In this document: positions 1 through 8,099 of the stretch, one piece after another
Layout: every line of letters begins with the position of its first letter
How positions within the stretch are numbered: position 1 is the stretch's first letter
Assembly (NCBI GenBank): GCA_012727835.1
Contig: JAAYGE010000255.1
Location: 1 to 14,068 of the forward strand
Origin: Bacillota bacterium
GTDB taxonomy: Bacteria > Bacillota_H > UBA994 > UBA5500
DNA length: 14,068 bases
Direction of reading: 5' to 3'
Program-made: the position numbers and the translations under genes
The notes under the pieces: generated by a model
Told to the model about the DNA's origin: nothing
Seen by the model: the letters and a program-made list of their open reading frames with translations, nothing else
The model's database searches: none

Positions 1-42
1 GGCACGAATGAACGCATTTCCTGTCAATGCCCGGGAAATAAA

Positions 43-1020
43 TTATATTTCATCGATCAAATGGCAGGCCACCTGGTGACCGCCGTCCAGATCCTGTAGC
101 TGGGGTTCCCGTTCGCGGCAAATATCCCGCGCATAGGGGCAACGTGTATGGAAACGGCTACCGCTGGGTGGATTGAGAGGGCTGGGCACTTCGCCGCTGA
201 GAACAATGCGCTCTTGCTTTTGCCCTGGAGCCACTTTAGGGCTGGCGGCCAGTAGCGCTTTAGTATAGGGATGGGCCGTCTTCAAGAAGACCGCTTCTCG
301 GCTACCCATCTCCACAATCTTACCCAAATACATAACCGCCACCTGCTGGCTGATATGCCATACCACCGACAGGTTATGGGAAATAAACAGATAGGAAATA
401 CCGTGCTTTTGTTGCAATTCCTTCAGTAGATTTAATACCTGACCCTGCACCGAAACGTCCAGGGCGGAAGTCGGTTCATCACAAAGGAGTATTTTAGGCT
501 CGGAAGCCAGGGCCCGGGCGATACCAATGCGCTGCCGTTGTCCTCCGCTAAATTGATGAGGATAACGGTCAATCATTTCTTGATCCAAACTGACAGCCGC
601 AAACAGCTCCTTCACTCGCTGCCGCCGGTCTCCCGCATAGCGGCGTACAATCAGCGGCTCCTCCACGCTCTTCCCTACCGTCATGCGCGGGTTAAGGGTG
701 GCATAGGGGTCTTGAAAGACCATCTGGGCTGTTTCCTGAAGAAGGCGAGGCGTGGCTTTAGCGTCAAAATCCAGCTGCTGACCATTGAGAATCACACTGC
801 CACCGGTAGGCTTTTCTAGACCGGCCAGCATGCGGGCTACGGTAGTCTTGCCACAGCCACTCTCGCCCACTAGAGCCAGTGTTTCGCCTACTTTCAACTG
901 GAAGCTAACTTTATCTACAGCCCGTACTTCCCCTTTAGGGCCAGAAAATATGCCGCCCCTTACGGGAAACACCTTCTCTAAGTCTTTAACTTCAATAGCT
1001 ACTTGCCCTGTCTTTGCCAT
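43..1020 (-). CDS. dppF: Peptide/nickel ABC importer, second ATPase (DppF/OppF type)
   Basis: This is one of the two cytoplasmic ATPases that drive uptake through the DppB/DppC-type channel encoded upstream. The 325-residue sequence shows Walker A (GESGCGKT, about residues 52-59), the Q-loop FQDP, the ABC signature FSGGQRQR, Walker B with ILLCDEPTSALD, and a switch histidine in ISHN. The C-terminal oligopeptide/dipeptide extension carries three cysteines (C294, C301, C319). The ATG at 1020 follows AGGTGAGG and lies inside the end of dppD, giving a 22-base overlap that points to translational coupling. The gene is last in the operon. Only a weak hairpin (GCATT/AATGC) lies beyond its TAA stop, so the terminator may be outside the window. 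Substrate cannot be told from the ATPase; oligopeptide, dipeptide or nickel are all possible. Confidence 0.93.
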   Translation of the reverse strand: MAKTGQVAIEVKDLEKVFPVRGGIFSGPKGEVRAVDKVSFQLKVGETLALVGESGCGKTTVARMLAGLEKPTGGSVILNGQQLDFDAKATPRLLQETAQMVFQDPYATLNPRMTVGKSVEEPLIVRRYAGDRRQRVKELFAAVSLDQEMIDRYPHQFSGGQRQRIGIARALASEPKILLCDEPTSALDVSVQGQVLNLLKELQQKHGISYLFISHNLSVVWHISQQVAVMYLGKIVEMGSREAVFLKTAHPYTKALLAASPKVAPGQKQERIVLSGEVPSPLNPPSGSRFHTRCPYARDICREREPQLQDLDGGHQVACHLIDEI

Positions 1021-1985
1021 TCCGCCTCACCTCCCTGGCCCTGTGCCCGCCAGCAGCGGGCCGGCTGCGTAACACTGATGGAATGCATTACTTGTGGTTC
1101 TGAACATTTTTCGGTGGCCAAAGGGCAACGCTCGGCGAAGGCGCAACCAGTTATATTCGCCAGATTGCGCGGTACCGTACCCGGGATGCTGTAGAGCATA
1201 TCCTGCTGTTCACCCCAGCGGGGCAAGGACTGCAATAGACCTTGGGTGTAGGGATGGGCAGGAGCAGTAAACAGCTCATCCACCTTCCCATCTTCCACCA
1301 CCTCACCGGCATACATGACTATGCCCCGATCCGCATTTTCCGCCACTAAGCCCAAGTCGTGGGTAATAAGAATCATGGCCATGCCCGTTTCGGCCTGCAA
1401 GCGTTTAAGCAAGTCGAGAATCTGGGCCTGCACCGTCACGTCCAAAGCTGTGGTCGGTTCGTCGGCAATCAACAACTCCGGCTCACCGGCCAGGGCCATG
1501 GCAATCATCACCCGTTGCCGCATACCACCGGATAATTCATGAGGGTAATTGCGCAGACGAGCCTTGGGATCAGCAATTCCCACCTGCTGCAGATACTCGG
1601 CCGCCGCCTCTGCCGCTTCCTTTTTGTTCATACCCCGGTGCAGCATCAACACCTCGGAAATTTGCTGTTGCACCGTATACACCGGGTTGAGGCAGGTCAT
1701 CGGTTCCTGAAAGATCATGGCCATGGCACTACCTCGCAAACGACGGCGGGCGTCGGCGGGCAAACCGAGCACGTCTTCGCCATGCCATAACACTCGTCCA
1801 CCGGTGACCCGGCCAGGCCAACTAAGCAGCCCCATGATAGAGAGGGCGGTTACACTCTTGCCTGAACCACTTTCGCCAACTATACCCAGAGTTTCGCCAG
1901 GAGCAACGGTGAAAGACACCCCCCGCAAGACGGGGCGCTTGGCAAAACTCACTTCTAAACCTTGCACCTCTAGCAACGGTTGCAC
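999..1985 (-). CDS. dppD: Peptide/nickel ABC importer, first ATPase (DppD/OppD type)
   Basis: Cytoplasmic ATPase partner of the downstream DppF-type protein. The 328 residues contain Walker [10 protein letters not shown]-loop FQEP, signature LSGGMRQR, Walker [13 protein letters not shown] and the ITHD switch region. The C-terminal extension has four cysteines, C281, C287, C294 and C311 (CX5C, X6C, X16C). A [4Fe-4S] cluster is known for a DppD of this kind from a thermophilic clostridium, so a cluster here is plausible but inferred. The start is GTG at 1985, five bases after the dppC stop; the ribosome site GGAAGGAGAG is inside the dppC end. The stop is TAG. Family assignment is firm and transported substrate is not. 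Confidence 0.93.
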   Translation of the reverse strand: MQPLLEVQGLEVSFAKRPVLRGVSFTVAPGETLGIVGESGSGKSVTALSIMGLLSWPGRVTGGRVLWHGEDVLGLPADARRRLRGSAMAMIFQEPMTCLNPVYTVQQQISEVLMLHRGMNKKEAAEAAAEYLQQVGIADPKARLRNYPHELSGGMRQRVMIAMALAGEPELLIADEPTTALDVTVQAQILDLLKRLQAETGMAMILITHDLGLVAENADRGIVMYAGEVVEDGKVDELFTAPAHPYTQGLLQSLPRWGEQQDMLYSIPGTVPRNLANITGCAFAERCPLATEKCSEPQVMHSISVTQPARCWRAQGQGGEAEWQRQGK

Positions 1986-1990
1986 CTAGC

Positions 1991-2827
1991 TCACTCTCCT
2001 TCCACCAATTTAGGATCGAGGGCGTCACGTAAACCGTCGCCCAACAAATTAAAAGCTAAAACGGCTAGCATGATCGCTATACCTGGAAAAGTAGCCACAT
2101 GGGGGGCCGTTTGGAAGTAAGCCCGGCCTTGGCTCAAAATGCTGCCCCAACTGGCCTGGGGTTCCTGAATACCGAAACCTAAAAAGCTAAGGGACGATTC
2201 TAAAAGGATAACATTGGCCACGTTCAACGTCACCATAACAATTAAAGGTGACAGACAGTTAGGCAAAACGTGCCGTACCAGAATGCGCAGATTACTGGAA
2301 CCATAGGCGCGCGCCGCCTCCACAAAGGGCTTTTGTTTAATACTTAGAATTTCTCCCCGCAGAACCCGGGCATAACCGGTCCAGGAGGAGAGGCCGATAA
2401 TCACCAGCACACTGGTAAAGCTGGGGCCGACAATGGCCACCGCTGCTATTACCAATAGGAACTGGGGTATGGTCATAAAGATTTCTGCAATACGCATGAT
2501 CAAAAGATCAACCCAGCCCCCGAAGTAACCAGCCAAAGACCCCATAACTATTCCTACTCCTAAAGACAGTACCCCGGCTAAGAAGCCAACGGACAGCGAA
2601 GCCCGGGCACCATAGAGCATACGACTGAGAATACATCTACCGGAGGGGTCCTGGCCCAGAGGGAATTGTCGGCTGGGCCCCCGCAGCCCCGCCTCCGGAT
2701 GCACATCTTCCGGGTCATTAGGCGCCAGCCAAGGAGCGAAGAGAGCCGCGAACACGAGCAAAAGAAGCACGATGGCACCAATGGTGGCCAAACGGTGCTG
2801 AAACAATCGTTGTAAGAATGTGGGCAT
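1991..2827 (-). CDS. dppC: Peptide/nickel ABC importer, permease (DppC/OppC type)
   Basis: Inner-membrane permease, 278 residues, expected to pair with the DppB-type permease. An N-terminal segment (about residues 12-32) matches the OppC N-terminal transmembrane region and is followed by the periplasm-facing motif LGQDPSGRCILSRMLYGARASL, typical of this subunit. The EAA loop that contacts the ATPases appears as FVEAARAYGSSN followed by RHVLPNCLSPL. Several further hydrophobic helices fill the rest. ATG at 2827 is preceded by AGGAGGAGAG. It sits 18 bases downstream of dppB and 5 bases upstream of dppD, consistent with one transcript. The stop is TGA; the sequence after it is simply the start of dppD, with no sign of selenocysteine insertion. 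Confidence 0.93.
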   Translation of the reverse strand: MPTFLQRLFQHRLATIGAIVLLLLVFAALFAPWLAPNDPEDVHPEAGLRGPSRQFPLGQDPSGRCILSRMLYGARASLSVGFLAGVLSLGVGIVMGSLAGYFGGWVDLLIMRIAEIFMTIPQFLLVIAAVAIVGPSFTSVLVIIGLSSWTGYARVLRGEILSIKQKPFVEAARAYGSSNLRILVRHVLPNCLSPLIVMVTLNVANVILLESSLSFLGFGIQEPQASWGSILSQGRAYFQTAPHVATFPGIAIMLAVLAFNLLGDGLRDALDPKLVEGE

Positions 2828-2845
2828 CCTTCTCTCTCCTCCTCT

Positions 2846-3766
2846 CTAACTCAATCGGACCCGGGGGTCGATGGCCGCATATAGTATGTCAACCAATAGG
2901 TTGGCAGCCACAACGGCGATGGAAATCATGAGAATTATAGCTTGCACCAGGAAAAAGTCTCGCTGCATCAGGGCCGTTGTTAGTAAGCGTCCCAACCCGG
3001 GCCAAGCGAAAATCGTTTCCACTACAACCGTACCGACTACCATGTAAGCGAGCCAGGTGCCTAGCACGGTGACAATCGGTATCAGGGCATTACGCAGGGC
3101 ATGTTTAACCAGCACGATGTTCTCGCGCAAACCTTTAGCCCGCGCCGTACGCACATAGTCTTCTTTAAGCACTTCCAGCACACTGGTGCGCACCATCCGC
3201 ATGAGGCTGGCCGCCCAACTCAGGCCTAGGGTAGTAGCCGGCAAAACATAGTGCATCCAAGTGCCGGTACTACTGGTGGGGAACCATCCCAACTTGACGG
3301 CAAATACAATAATTAACACCAGAGCCAGCCAGAAGCTGGGCATGGACATGCCCACCAGGGCAAAGGCGCTGGCCGCATAATCCATCCAAGTGTGGCGTTT
3401 AGCTGCTGCCACCACGCCCAATGGGAAAGCTATGGCTAACCCCAGTAGGGTTGCCCAAAAGTTGAGTTTCAGAGTGTAGGGCAAACGCGCCTTGATCAAA
3501 TAGGAAACGGGTAGCTGGGAGATAACGGAACGCCCCATGTCGCCCCGCAATACTTTGCCCAGCCAGGTAAAGTACTGGACGAGAAAGGGTTTATCAAAGC
3601 CCCATTCCCGACGAATAGAATCGATTACTTCTTGGGGTGCCTCGCGGCCGGCCAGCATACGTACCGGATCGCCGGGGGCCAGGTGCATTAAGCCAAAAAC
3701 TAAGAGGCTAATCCCTAAAACTAAAGGTATAGCCAACAAAATGCGACGCACAACATATTTGAACAT
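2846..3766 (-). CDS. dppB: Peptide/nickel ABC importer, permease (DppB/OppB type)
   Basis: Inner-membrane permease of 306 residues. It begins MFKYVVRRILLAIPLVLGIS, the usual OppB/DppB first transmembrane helix, followed by HLAPGDPVRMLAG, a family hallmark. The ATPase-contacting EAA loop is seen as EDYVRTARAKGL followed by KHALRNALIPI. I place the start at ATG 3766 rather than six codons upstream because GAGGAGGG lies at the correct distance from it. It follows the binding-protein gene after a 75-base gap containing a strong hairpin (3792-3822), which probably lowers permease expression relative to the binding protein. The stop is TAG. Confidence 0.93.
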   Translation of the reverse strand: MFKYVVRRILLAIPLVLGISLLVFGLMHLAPGDPVRMLAGREAPQEVIDSIRREWGFDKPFLVQYFTWLGKVLRGDMGRSVISQLPVSYLIKARLPYTLKLNFWATLLGLAIAFPLGVVAAAKRHTWMDYAASAFALVGMSMPSFWLALVLIIVFAVKLGWFPTSSTGTWMHYVLPATTLGLSWAASLMRMVRTSVLEVLKEDYVRTARAKGLRENIVLVKHALRNALIPIVTVLGTWLAYMVVGTVVVETIFAWPGLGRLLTTALMQRDFFLVQAIILMISIAVVAANLLVDILYAAIDPRVRLS

Positions 3767-3791
3767 CGCCCTTTCCCTCCTCAATACAAAT

Positions 3792-3822
3792 CAAAATGGG
3801 CGCCGGCGTGGCGCCCATTTTG
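3792..3822 (-). terminator. Intercistronic hairpin between binding protein and dppB
   Basis: A perfect 13-base-pair inverted repeat, CAAAATGGGCGCC and its complement, flanks a 5-base loop. On the minus strand the stem ends in TTTTG and continues ATTTGTATT. This resembles a leaky intrinsic terminator. In importers of this type such hairpins commonly protect the binding-protein mRNA or partly stop transcription, which yields more binding protein than permease. Which of the two it does cannot be read from sequence. Confidence 0.75.
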
Positions 3823-3841
3823 AGCCACCTTACACGTTTAG

Positions 3842-5392
3842 TTATTCCGCCGGTTGCACTTTATAGAGCAGTGGAGCCTGCCCGGCGGGGCCTTCAGTCA
3901 TCCCGGTGAAATTCTTATTCAGTCCACCCAAGACCTTGGGATGATAGAGGAAGACTGCGGCCACATCCTCAGCCAAAATAGCTTGGATTTCGTCATAGAT
4001 CGCTTTTCGCTGGGCCGGGTCGGTCTCCCGTCGGCCTGCCTCTAGCAGTTTATCAACCTGCACATTGCTGTAGCACCAATCGTTAAAGCCATTGTCGATG
4101 GCGGTACTATGCCAGTAATTATACTGCTCCGGATCGGGGCTCGGTGTCATAGATAGCATCATAGCTTCGTACTCCCGGTTATCCAGTCGATCGTTCAGTA
4201 CTGACCAATCAAGGAACTCTAACTGGAGTTCAATACCCACGTCCTTGAGCCACTTCTGGATTAGTATGGCCTGATTGCGCAGTACTTCATCACCGGTAGC
4301 TAGAACAACGCTGAAGCTGAAAGTCTGCCCGTCCTTAGTTAAAATTCCATCACTATTTGGTTCCCAACCGGCTTGGGACAGTAATTCCTTGGCCTTCTCC
4401 GGCTCATAGGGATACTGTTTTACATCCGGATTATGCCAAGTTGAGTTGCTAGGCGCAATCGGGCCAGTTGCTATAGTTGCTGCCCCTTTGCGCACATCTT
4501 TAACGATGGACTCGTTATCGATGGCGTAAGCTAAAGCCTGGCGGACCCGCTTATCGGCAAACAGCGGATTACGATTGTTATGACCAAAGTAGGCAAAGGC
4601 CAAGCTATCAACCTCAAAACCTTGGATATTGCCATTAGCCATTACCTTCTCATAGTCTTCCGCCGTTAGACTGCTGGCAAAATGAACCTCGCCCTTTTCT
4701 AAGGCCATAGCCCGTACCGATGCCTCAGGAATCGGCTTAAAAATAAGGGTCTCTATGGCCGGCTTTCCACCCCAATAGTTGGGATTAGCTTTCAACGTTA
4801 CATGGTCATCGGGAATCCATTCCACCATCATGAAGGGGCCGGTGCCGATAGCCTGATTATTGTAATCGTCTAAGCCCACCTTAGACACATGATGTTTAGC
4901 CATAATAGGTATCTGACTCATCTTATCTAAGAAGGGACCGTGGGGTTCGCTCAGATGAAAGACCACCGTATGGGGGTCTGGCGTCTCGATACGCTCAATA
5001 ACCTGATAGTTGGCGCGGCGTACCGATTTAGTAGCCGGGTCTAGCAATGTCTCATAGGTAAACTTCACGTCCTCAGAGGTAAAAGGCTCACCATCATGCC
5101 ACTGGACATCGGTTCGTAGCTTAAAGGTCCAGCTTAACCCGCTGGGATCCATACTCCACTCGGTTGCCAATTTAGGTTGTAATTCATCATAAGTGTCTTC
5201 GTATTTAACAAGCGGCTCATGAATTTGCGTGCTTACAATATTCGATACAACGTTGGTCAACTTCACCGGCAGTAAGTTGACGATATCCGCATCGAGGGCG
5301 TTAATGAAAGTGTCGGTCGCTTGACCACCACCACCGCCGCATCCGGTAAGCAGCAAGCAGACAGCAATTAATAATAGAGCTAGTCTTTTCAT
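3842..5392 (-). CDS. Peptide/nickel-type substrate-binding lipoprotein (SBP family 5)
   Basis: Extracytoplasmic solute-binding protein that captures substrate for the downstream importer. The 516-residue product starts MKRLALLLIAVCLLLTGC: a lysine/arginine n-region, a hydrophobic core and a lipobox LTGC with C18 as the lipid-anchored residue, followed by a glycine run. The mature part has the family-5 pattern, for example LATEWSMDPSGLSWTFKLR, WHDGEPFTSEDVKFTYE and GTGPFMM, and near the middle VRQALAYAIDNESIV. I chose ATG 5392 over the upstream in-frame codon at 5413 because AAGGAGAGGAG precedes it and the signal peptide then begins cleanly. It is the first gene of the five-gene operon and has a promoter at 5501-5529. 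The ligand (oligopeptide, dipeptide, nickel complex or other) is unresolved. Confidence 0.93.
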   Translation of the reverse strand: MKRLALLLIAVCLLLTGCGGGGGQATDTFINALDADIVNLLPVKLTNVVSNIVSTQIHEPLVKYEDTYDELQPKLATEWSMDPSGLSWTFKLRTDVQWHDGEPFTSEDVKFTYETLLDPATKSVRRANYQVIERIETPDPHTVVFHLSEPHGPFLDKMSQIPIMAKHHVSKVGLDDYNNQAIGTGPFMMVEWIPDDHVTLKANPNYWGGKPAIETLIFKPIPEASVRAMALEKGEVHFASSLTAEDYEKVMANGNIQGFEVDSLAFAYFGHNNRNPLFADKRVRQALAYAIDNESIVKDVRKGAATIATGPIAPSNSTWHNPDVKQYPYEPEKAKELLSQAGWEPNSDGILTKDGQTFSFSVVLATGDEVLRNQAILIQKWLKDVGIELQLEFLDWSVLNDRLDNREYEAMMLSMTPSPDPEQYNYWHSTAIDNGFNDWCYSNVQVDKLLEAGRRETDPAQRKAIYDEIQAILAEDVAAVFLYHPKVLGGLNKNFTGMTEGPAGQAPLLYKVQPAE

Positions 5393-5500
5393 GCTTTCTC
5401 CTCTCCTTAACAATCCCGCCCCACCTCGCCTTGCATAGCCATAAGGTTGGCCCTACGAGCTCAGCTAGGAAAGGTAGGTCGCTGTAAAATCTTAAGCATA

Positions 5501-5529
5501 ACTATACAGCATCTCGAATAAATATGCAA
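5501..5529 (-). promoter_or_regulatory. Probable sigma-A promoter of the ABC importer operon
   Basis: On the minus strand, TTGCAT (5529-5524) and TATAGT (5506-5501) are separated by 17 bases. The -10 matches five of six consensus bases; the -35 is weaker. It lies about 110 bases upstream of the binding-protein start, leaving an untranslated leader with no obvious riboswitch. The divergent serine hydrolase gene must be served from the same 189-base gap, but I see no convincing plus-strand promoter there. Confidence 0.5.
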
Positions 5530-5581
5530 TAGTAATTATAGCCTTCTTTGCGCATAGAAATGTAGCAAAGGAGGGGTGGGT

Positions 5582-6625
5582 TTGCCAAATTTTAACTGGG
5601 GTCTAGCGTTGTTATTGATACTCGCCTTCCTGTCCCACTATGCCACACCTCTAGCGCCCGACGGGGCTTATAGCAATATGATGGATGTTAAACGAATTTT
5701 ACAACGGTGTCAAGAGCTGGCCTCCCTGGAATATAAAGCCCAAGTGTTTGCGCTGGTGGCCCACCGGCTGGCCGTCTACCGACAGAATAACGGGTATGGG
5801 GACATCGGTATTTATGTGGAGGAGATTGTTAGCGGCCTTTCTTGGGGCCATGATGCAGAACGTTTGGAGTTAAGGCCCAATGGGAACTATGTGGGTTATT
5901 ATCACACAGCATCGGTGGCCAAGCTGCTAATCGCCTACGTCTTTTACCATCTGGACGATCTAGGGCAGGTGAATATAGAGGCTGTACATACGGACCCGGT
6001 AGTAGGGCTGAGCCAAAAGTGGCGACCTTTGATTCATCGCATGCTCACTCACTCGGTGAATTTGTATCACAACATTATGCTGCGCTATTTGGGGTCAGCC
6101 TTAGCCGCCGATACTCTGCATAAACTGGGACTTAATTACAGTACTCTCAGCCGAGAACTGGCGCCGGCCCCTGGTACTTCTAGTGCGGCTTGCCTGGAGC
6201 GTTACGGCACCTTGGAAGCTCCCCGCACTACGCCGGCGGATTTAGGCAAACTACTAGCCAGCTTAGCCCGGCAGGATGTGCTCTCGCCGAAGAATAATGA
6301 GCTCTTTCTCCATGCCCTCTGCAATACTATCTACAATAGCCGTATTCCTCAGGCTATCAACTTTGCAGTGCCGGTGGCTCACAAGACAGGGACTAAGGAT
6401 TTTGTCTACAATGACGCCGCGCTAGTGCGATTACCGGGGAATGAATTTGCCTTGGTTTTACTAACCAAAGGAGCTCCCGGTCGCATTCAGTCACTGATGC
6501 GGGATATTACCCGCGACCTGTTTGACTTACATGGCCAGCGCCGTGACCTGGGCGCGGCCCAACAGGCGGCAGAAATAAATGAACTCCTACAGCGCTTGAG
6601 TATAGGCAAAAGCTGGCAGGGATGA
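5582..6625 (+). CDS. Secreted class A beta-lactamase-like serine hydrolase
   Basis: Predicted exported or membrane-anchored serine hydrolase of the beta-lactamase/penicillin-binding fold, 347 residues. An N-terminal hydrophobic stretch (about residues 6-18) looks like a signal anchor. The active-site set is visible: SxxK as S111-V-A-K114, the SxN element as S158-V-N160 (class A enzymes usually have SDN), a TTP element at 216-218, and KTG at 268-270. I do not see the ExxLN omega-loop motif that carries the deacylating glutamate, so a true beta-lactamase is doubtful. A peptidoglycan- or peptide-directed hydrolase is equally likely. TTG 5582 is preferred over GTG 5576 because AAGGAGG (5568-5574) is 7 bases from the TTG and nearly touches the GTG. 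It is divergent from the peptide importer. The stop lies within the hairpin of the converging gene. Confidence 0.82.
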   Translation: MPNFNWGLALLLILAFLSHYATPLAPDGAYSNMMDVKRILQRCQELASLEYKAQVFALVAHRLAVYRQNNGYGDIGIYVEEIVSGLSWGHDAERLELRPNGNYVGYYHTASVAKLLIAYVFYHLDDLGQVNIEAVHTDPVVGLSQKWRPLIHRMLTHSVNLYHNIMLRYLGSALAADTLHKLGLNYSTLSRELAPAPGTSSAACLERYGTLEAPRTTPADLGKLLASLARQDVLSPKNNELFLHALCNTIYNSRIPQAINFAVPVAHKTGTKDFVYNDAALVRLPGNEFALVLLTKGAPGRIQSLMRDITRDLFDLHGQRRDLGAAQQAAEINELLQRLSIGKSWQG

Positions 6626-6636
6626 GTCCTGCCAGC
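6608..6636 (-). terminator. Intrinsic terminator of the DUF1657 gene
   Basis: A 9-base-pair stem GCTGGCAGG/CCTGCCAGC with a 7-base loop is followed by TTTT on the minus strand. It begins about 20 bases past the DUF1657 gene's TAG stop and overlaps the last codons and the TGA of the plus-strand hydrolase gene. On the plus strand it lacks a T-run, but the hairpin may still delimit that transcript. Confidence 0.65.
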
Positions 6637-6656
6637 CTTCGCTTAAGAACTGCTAC

Positions 6657-7148
6657 CTATTTTTTCTTGGTAGCCTTCTTACCCCCTGTATTGTTGGTAG
6701 GGCTAGACCAGTTGCCTTGGCCGGTGGCCCCGGTGCTCGCCGTCGAACCGAGGGACCTACCGGTACCGAAGGTGGTCTGGCTGAGCTGGTTAGTCATTGG
6801 GTTCATTGATGCGGCACCAGTCGGCATACCATCAGAAGTCATACCAGTAGTGGTCGTCATGGCAGAGAAGTTCTGCTGGTTGCCCTGGTTACTCTGGTTA
6901 CCCTGGTTGGCCTTGCTCTGCGCCCCACCAGCGGAGGTGGTAGTGGAAATCTTATAAGTGGGTTCCTGCTGCTCGATGTAGTTGACGCGTTGCGCCAGTT
7001 GCTGACTTATCCGCGCCAACTGCTGACGACACTGATTGTACATCTGCTTGGCCTGCTGGTCCTGGGTATCGAGAGCAAAGGTTTCAAATTGCCCCTCCAA
7101 GCTCCGCAGCGAGGCTAAAGCTTGATGCACTTTAGTACCAACCGTCAA
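6657..7148 (-). CDS. DUF1657 protein with long low-complexity C-terminal tail
   Basis: Residues 1-67 match my recollection of DUF1657, a small helical family of spore-forming Firmicutes often encoded near spoVA genes. The hallmarks are MTVGTKVHQALASL, FALDTQDQQAKQMY and a closing RVNYIEQQEPTYK. Family members usually end there at about 65-70 residues. This one adds about 95 residues rich in Gln, Asn, Thr, Ser, Gly and Met, including an NQG-type repeat (residues 81-93), and ends in a lysine cluster KKATKKK. No signal peptide or membrane helix is seen. The start is TTG 7148, preceded by AAGGAGGGGG; the nearby ATG at 7155 is out of frame and closes at once. Function is unknown. A role in spores or forespores is inferred from the family only. 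No clear sigma-G promoter was resolved upstream. Confidence 0.8.
   Translation of the reverse strand: MTVGTKVHQALASLRSLEGQFETFALDTQDQQAKQMYNQCRQQLARISQQLAQRVNYIEQQEPTYKISTTTSAGGAQSKANQGNQSNQGNQQNFSAMTTTTGMTSDGMPTGAASMNPMTNQLSQTTFGTGRSLGSTASTGATGQGNWSSPTNNTGGKKATKKK
6870..6908 (-). repeat. Short 9-base tandem repeat encoding NQG/NQS units
   Basis: Four imperfect 9-base units, reading AACCAGGGT-like on the coding strand, encode NQG NQS NQG NQQ plus a final N in the tail of the DUF1657 protein (residues 81-93). The repeat keeps the reading frame and is a likely site of length variation between strains. Confidence 0.7.
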
Positions 7149-7219
7149 TTATGCATCCCCCTCCTTATAGATTCCAGGCCTATTATTAGCCTCTGGGAGA
7201 TGCATTATGAAGCCATTAA

Positions 7220-8080
7220 CTACCCCTGTTGACTGAGATTGTATAAATCCTCGTCTAGCAAACGCCTAGCTCGCTCAGCTGTGCGTTTATCGCCATTCAA
7301 TGCCTGCTGCAAAAAGCTCGGATTGTCTATGAGAAATTGGCGCATGCTATGATAGGGATCGGCCAAATAGTCGGTTATGAGCTGCAGCTGCTCCTGGGTA
7401 ATATAGCCGCGGGCAGCAGCCATTTTAAATAGGTCCGCGTTTATCTGTACCAGGGCGGTCATCGGCACTTGTGCTTGTGCCAAAGCAGCAGCACCACCTT
7501 GGCAACGGTCCACCACCGTAATTGTCCCTACCATGGTTGCCTCCCGGCTGCTGAGAGCCGGTATCCAAGCCCGCAAATAACTAGAAGCTTCTGTTATTAA
7601 GTCTGAAATATGCAGAACCCTTGCCCCTGCCAAGTTAGTGCAGGGCATAATGTTTTCACCGCTGACTACAACCACTTGCTGATCTTTAAAAATCGTCAGA
7701 TGGGGTTTACCCAATAGTTCTGCCGGCAGCAGGGAGAAAAACCAGTCGCGCCGCTCGCCGCCCGAGATATAGTCAATATCATCCATGTTATAGTTGCCTT
7801 GTATCACCTGGACCAAAGTATCGATAACTTGTTTAAATATTTCGCTCTCCTTATACTGTTGCCGTAAGAACTGGAGGACCGCCCCTGTACATGCCGGTGG
7901 ATTGTGGCGAGATTCATCGATCAGAGCCAAGAGATTATTGGCTACTTGCTCGCTGCCGATAAGAAAATGAGTGTTTACATAGTAGGGACCGATGAGCCCG
8001 GAAGTGTACCAAAAGGGCTGGTCCGCCGGCGAAACCCGAATGGCACCGGTGGCAAACAACAAATCGATAATTTTAGCCAT
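7220..8080 (-). CDS. Orotate-phosphoribosyltransferase-like protein
   Basis: The 286-residue protein resembles the type I phosphoribosyltransferase fold of PyrE-like proteins. Visible elements are the N-terminal FATGAIRVSPADQPFWYTSG (like the PyrE substrate loop), ISGGERRDWFFS (105-116), a PRPP-loop-like segment VLHISDLITEASS (155-167) and VVDRCQGG (189-196), which resembles the PyrE VVDRxxGG element. The PRPP loop is degenerate: SDLITEASS in place of the usual DDxxTTGxS, though the acidic D160 remains. The C-terminal 80 residues are helical and extend beyond PyrE length. ATG 8080 is chosen over the in-frame codon at 8158 because GAGGAGGAA precedes it and the upstream codons lie inside the regulator gene. 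It starts 19 bases after the Crp/Fnr-type gene, so the two are probably co-transcribed. It may bind nucleotides without being a pyrimidine biosynthetic enzyme. Confidence 0.7.
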   Translation of the reverse strand: MAKIIDLLFATGAIRVSPADQPFWYTSGLIGPYYVNTHFLIGSEQVANNLLALIDESRHNPPACTGAVLQFLRQQYKESEIFKQVIDTLVQVIQGNYNMDDIDYISGGERRDWFFSLLPAELLGKPHLTIFKDQQVVVVSGENIMPCTNLAGARVLHISDLITEASSYLRAWIPALSSREATMVGTITVVDRCQGGAAALAQAQVPMTALVQINADLFKMAAARGYITQEQLQLITDYLADPYHSMRQFLIDNPSFLQQALNGDKRTAERARRLLDEDLYNLSQQG

Positions 8081-8099
8081 GTTCTTCCTCCTCAACTGT

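Noticed and set aside
1..42. Terminator for the ABC importer operon
   Set aside because: Only a 5-pair hairpin (GCATT/AATGC) without a T-run is present, so it is not a convincing terminator.
1991..1993. dppC TGA as another selenocysteine codon
   Set aside because: The protein is already full length, the next gene starts five bases later, and no SECIS-like hairpin follows.
6622..6957. Plus-strand open frame opposite the DUF1657 gene
   Set aside because: It is the complement of the low-complexity tail, overlaps the terminator hairpin, has no ribosome site of its own and gives a leucine/valine/proline-rich product typical of a shadow frame.
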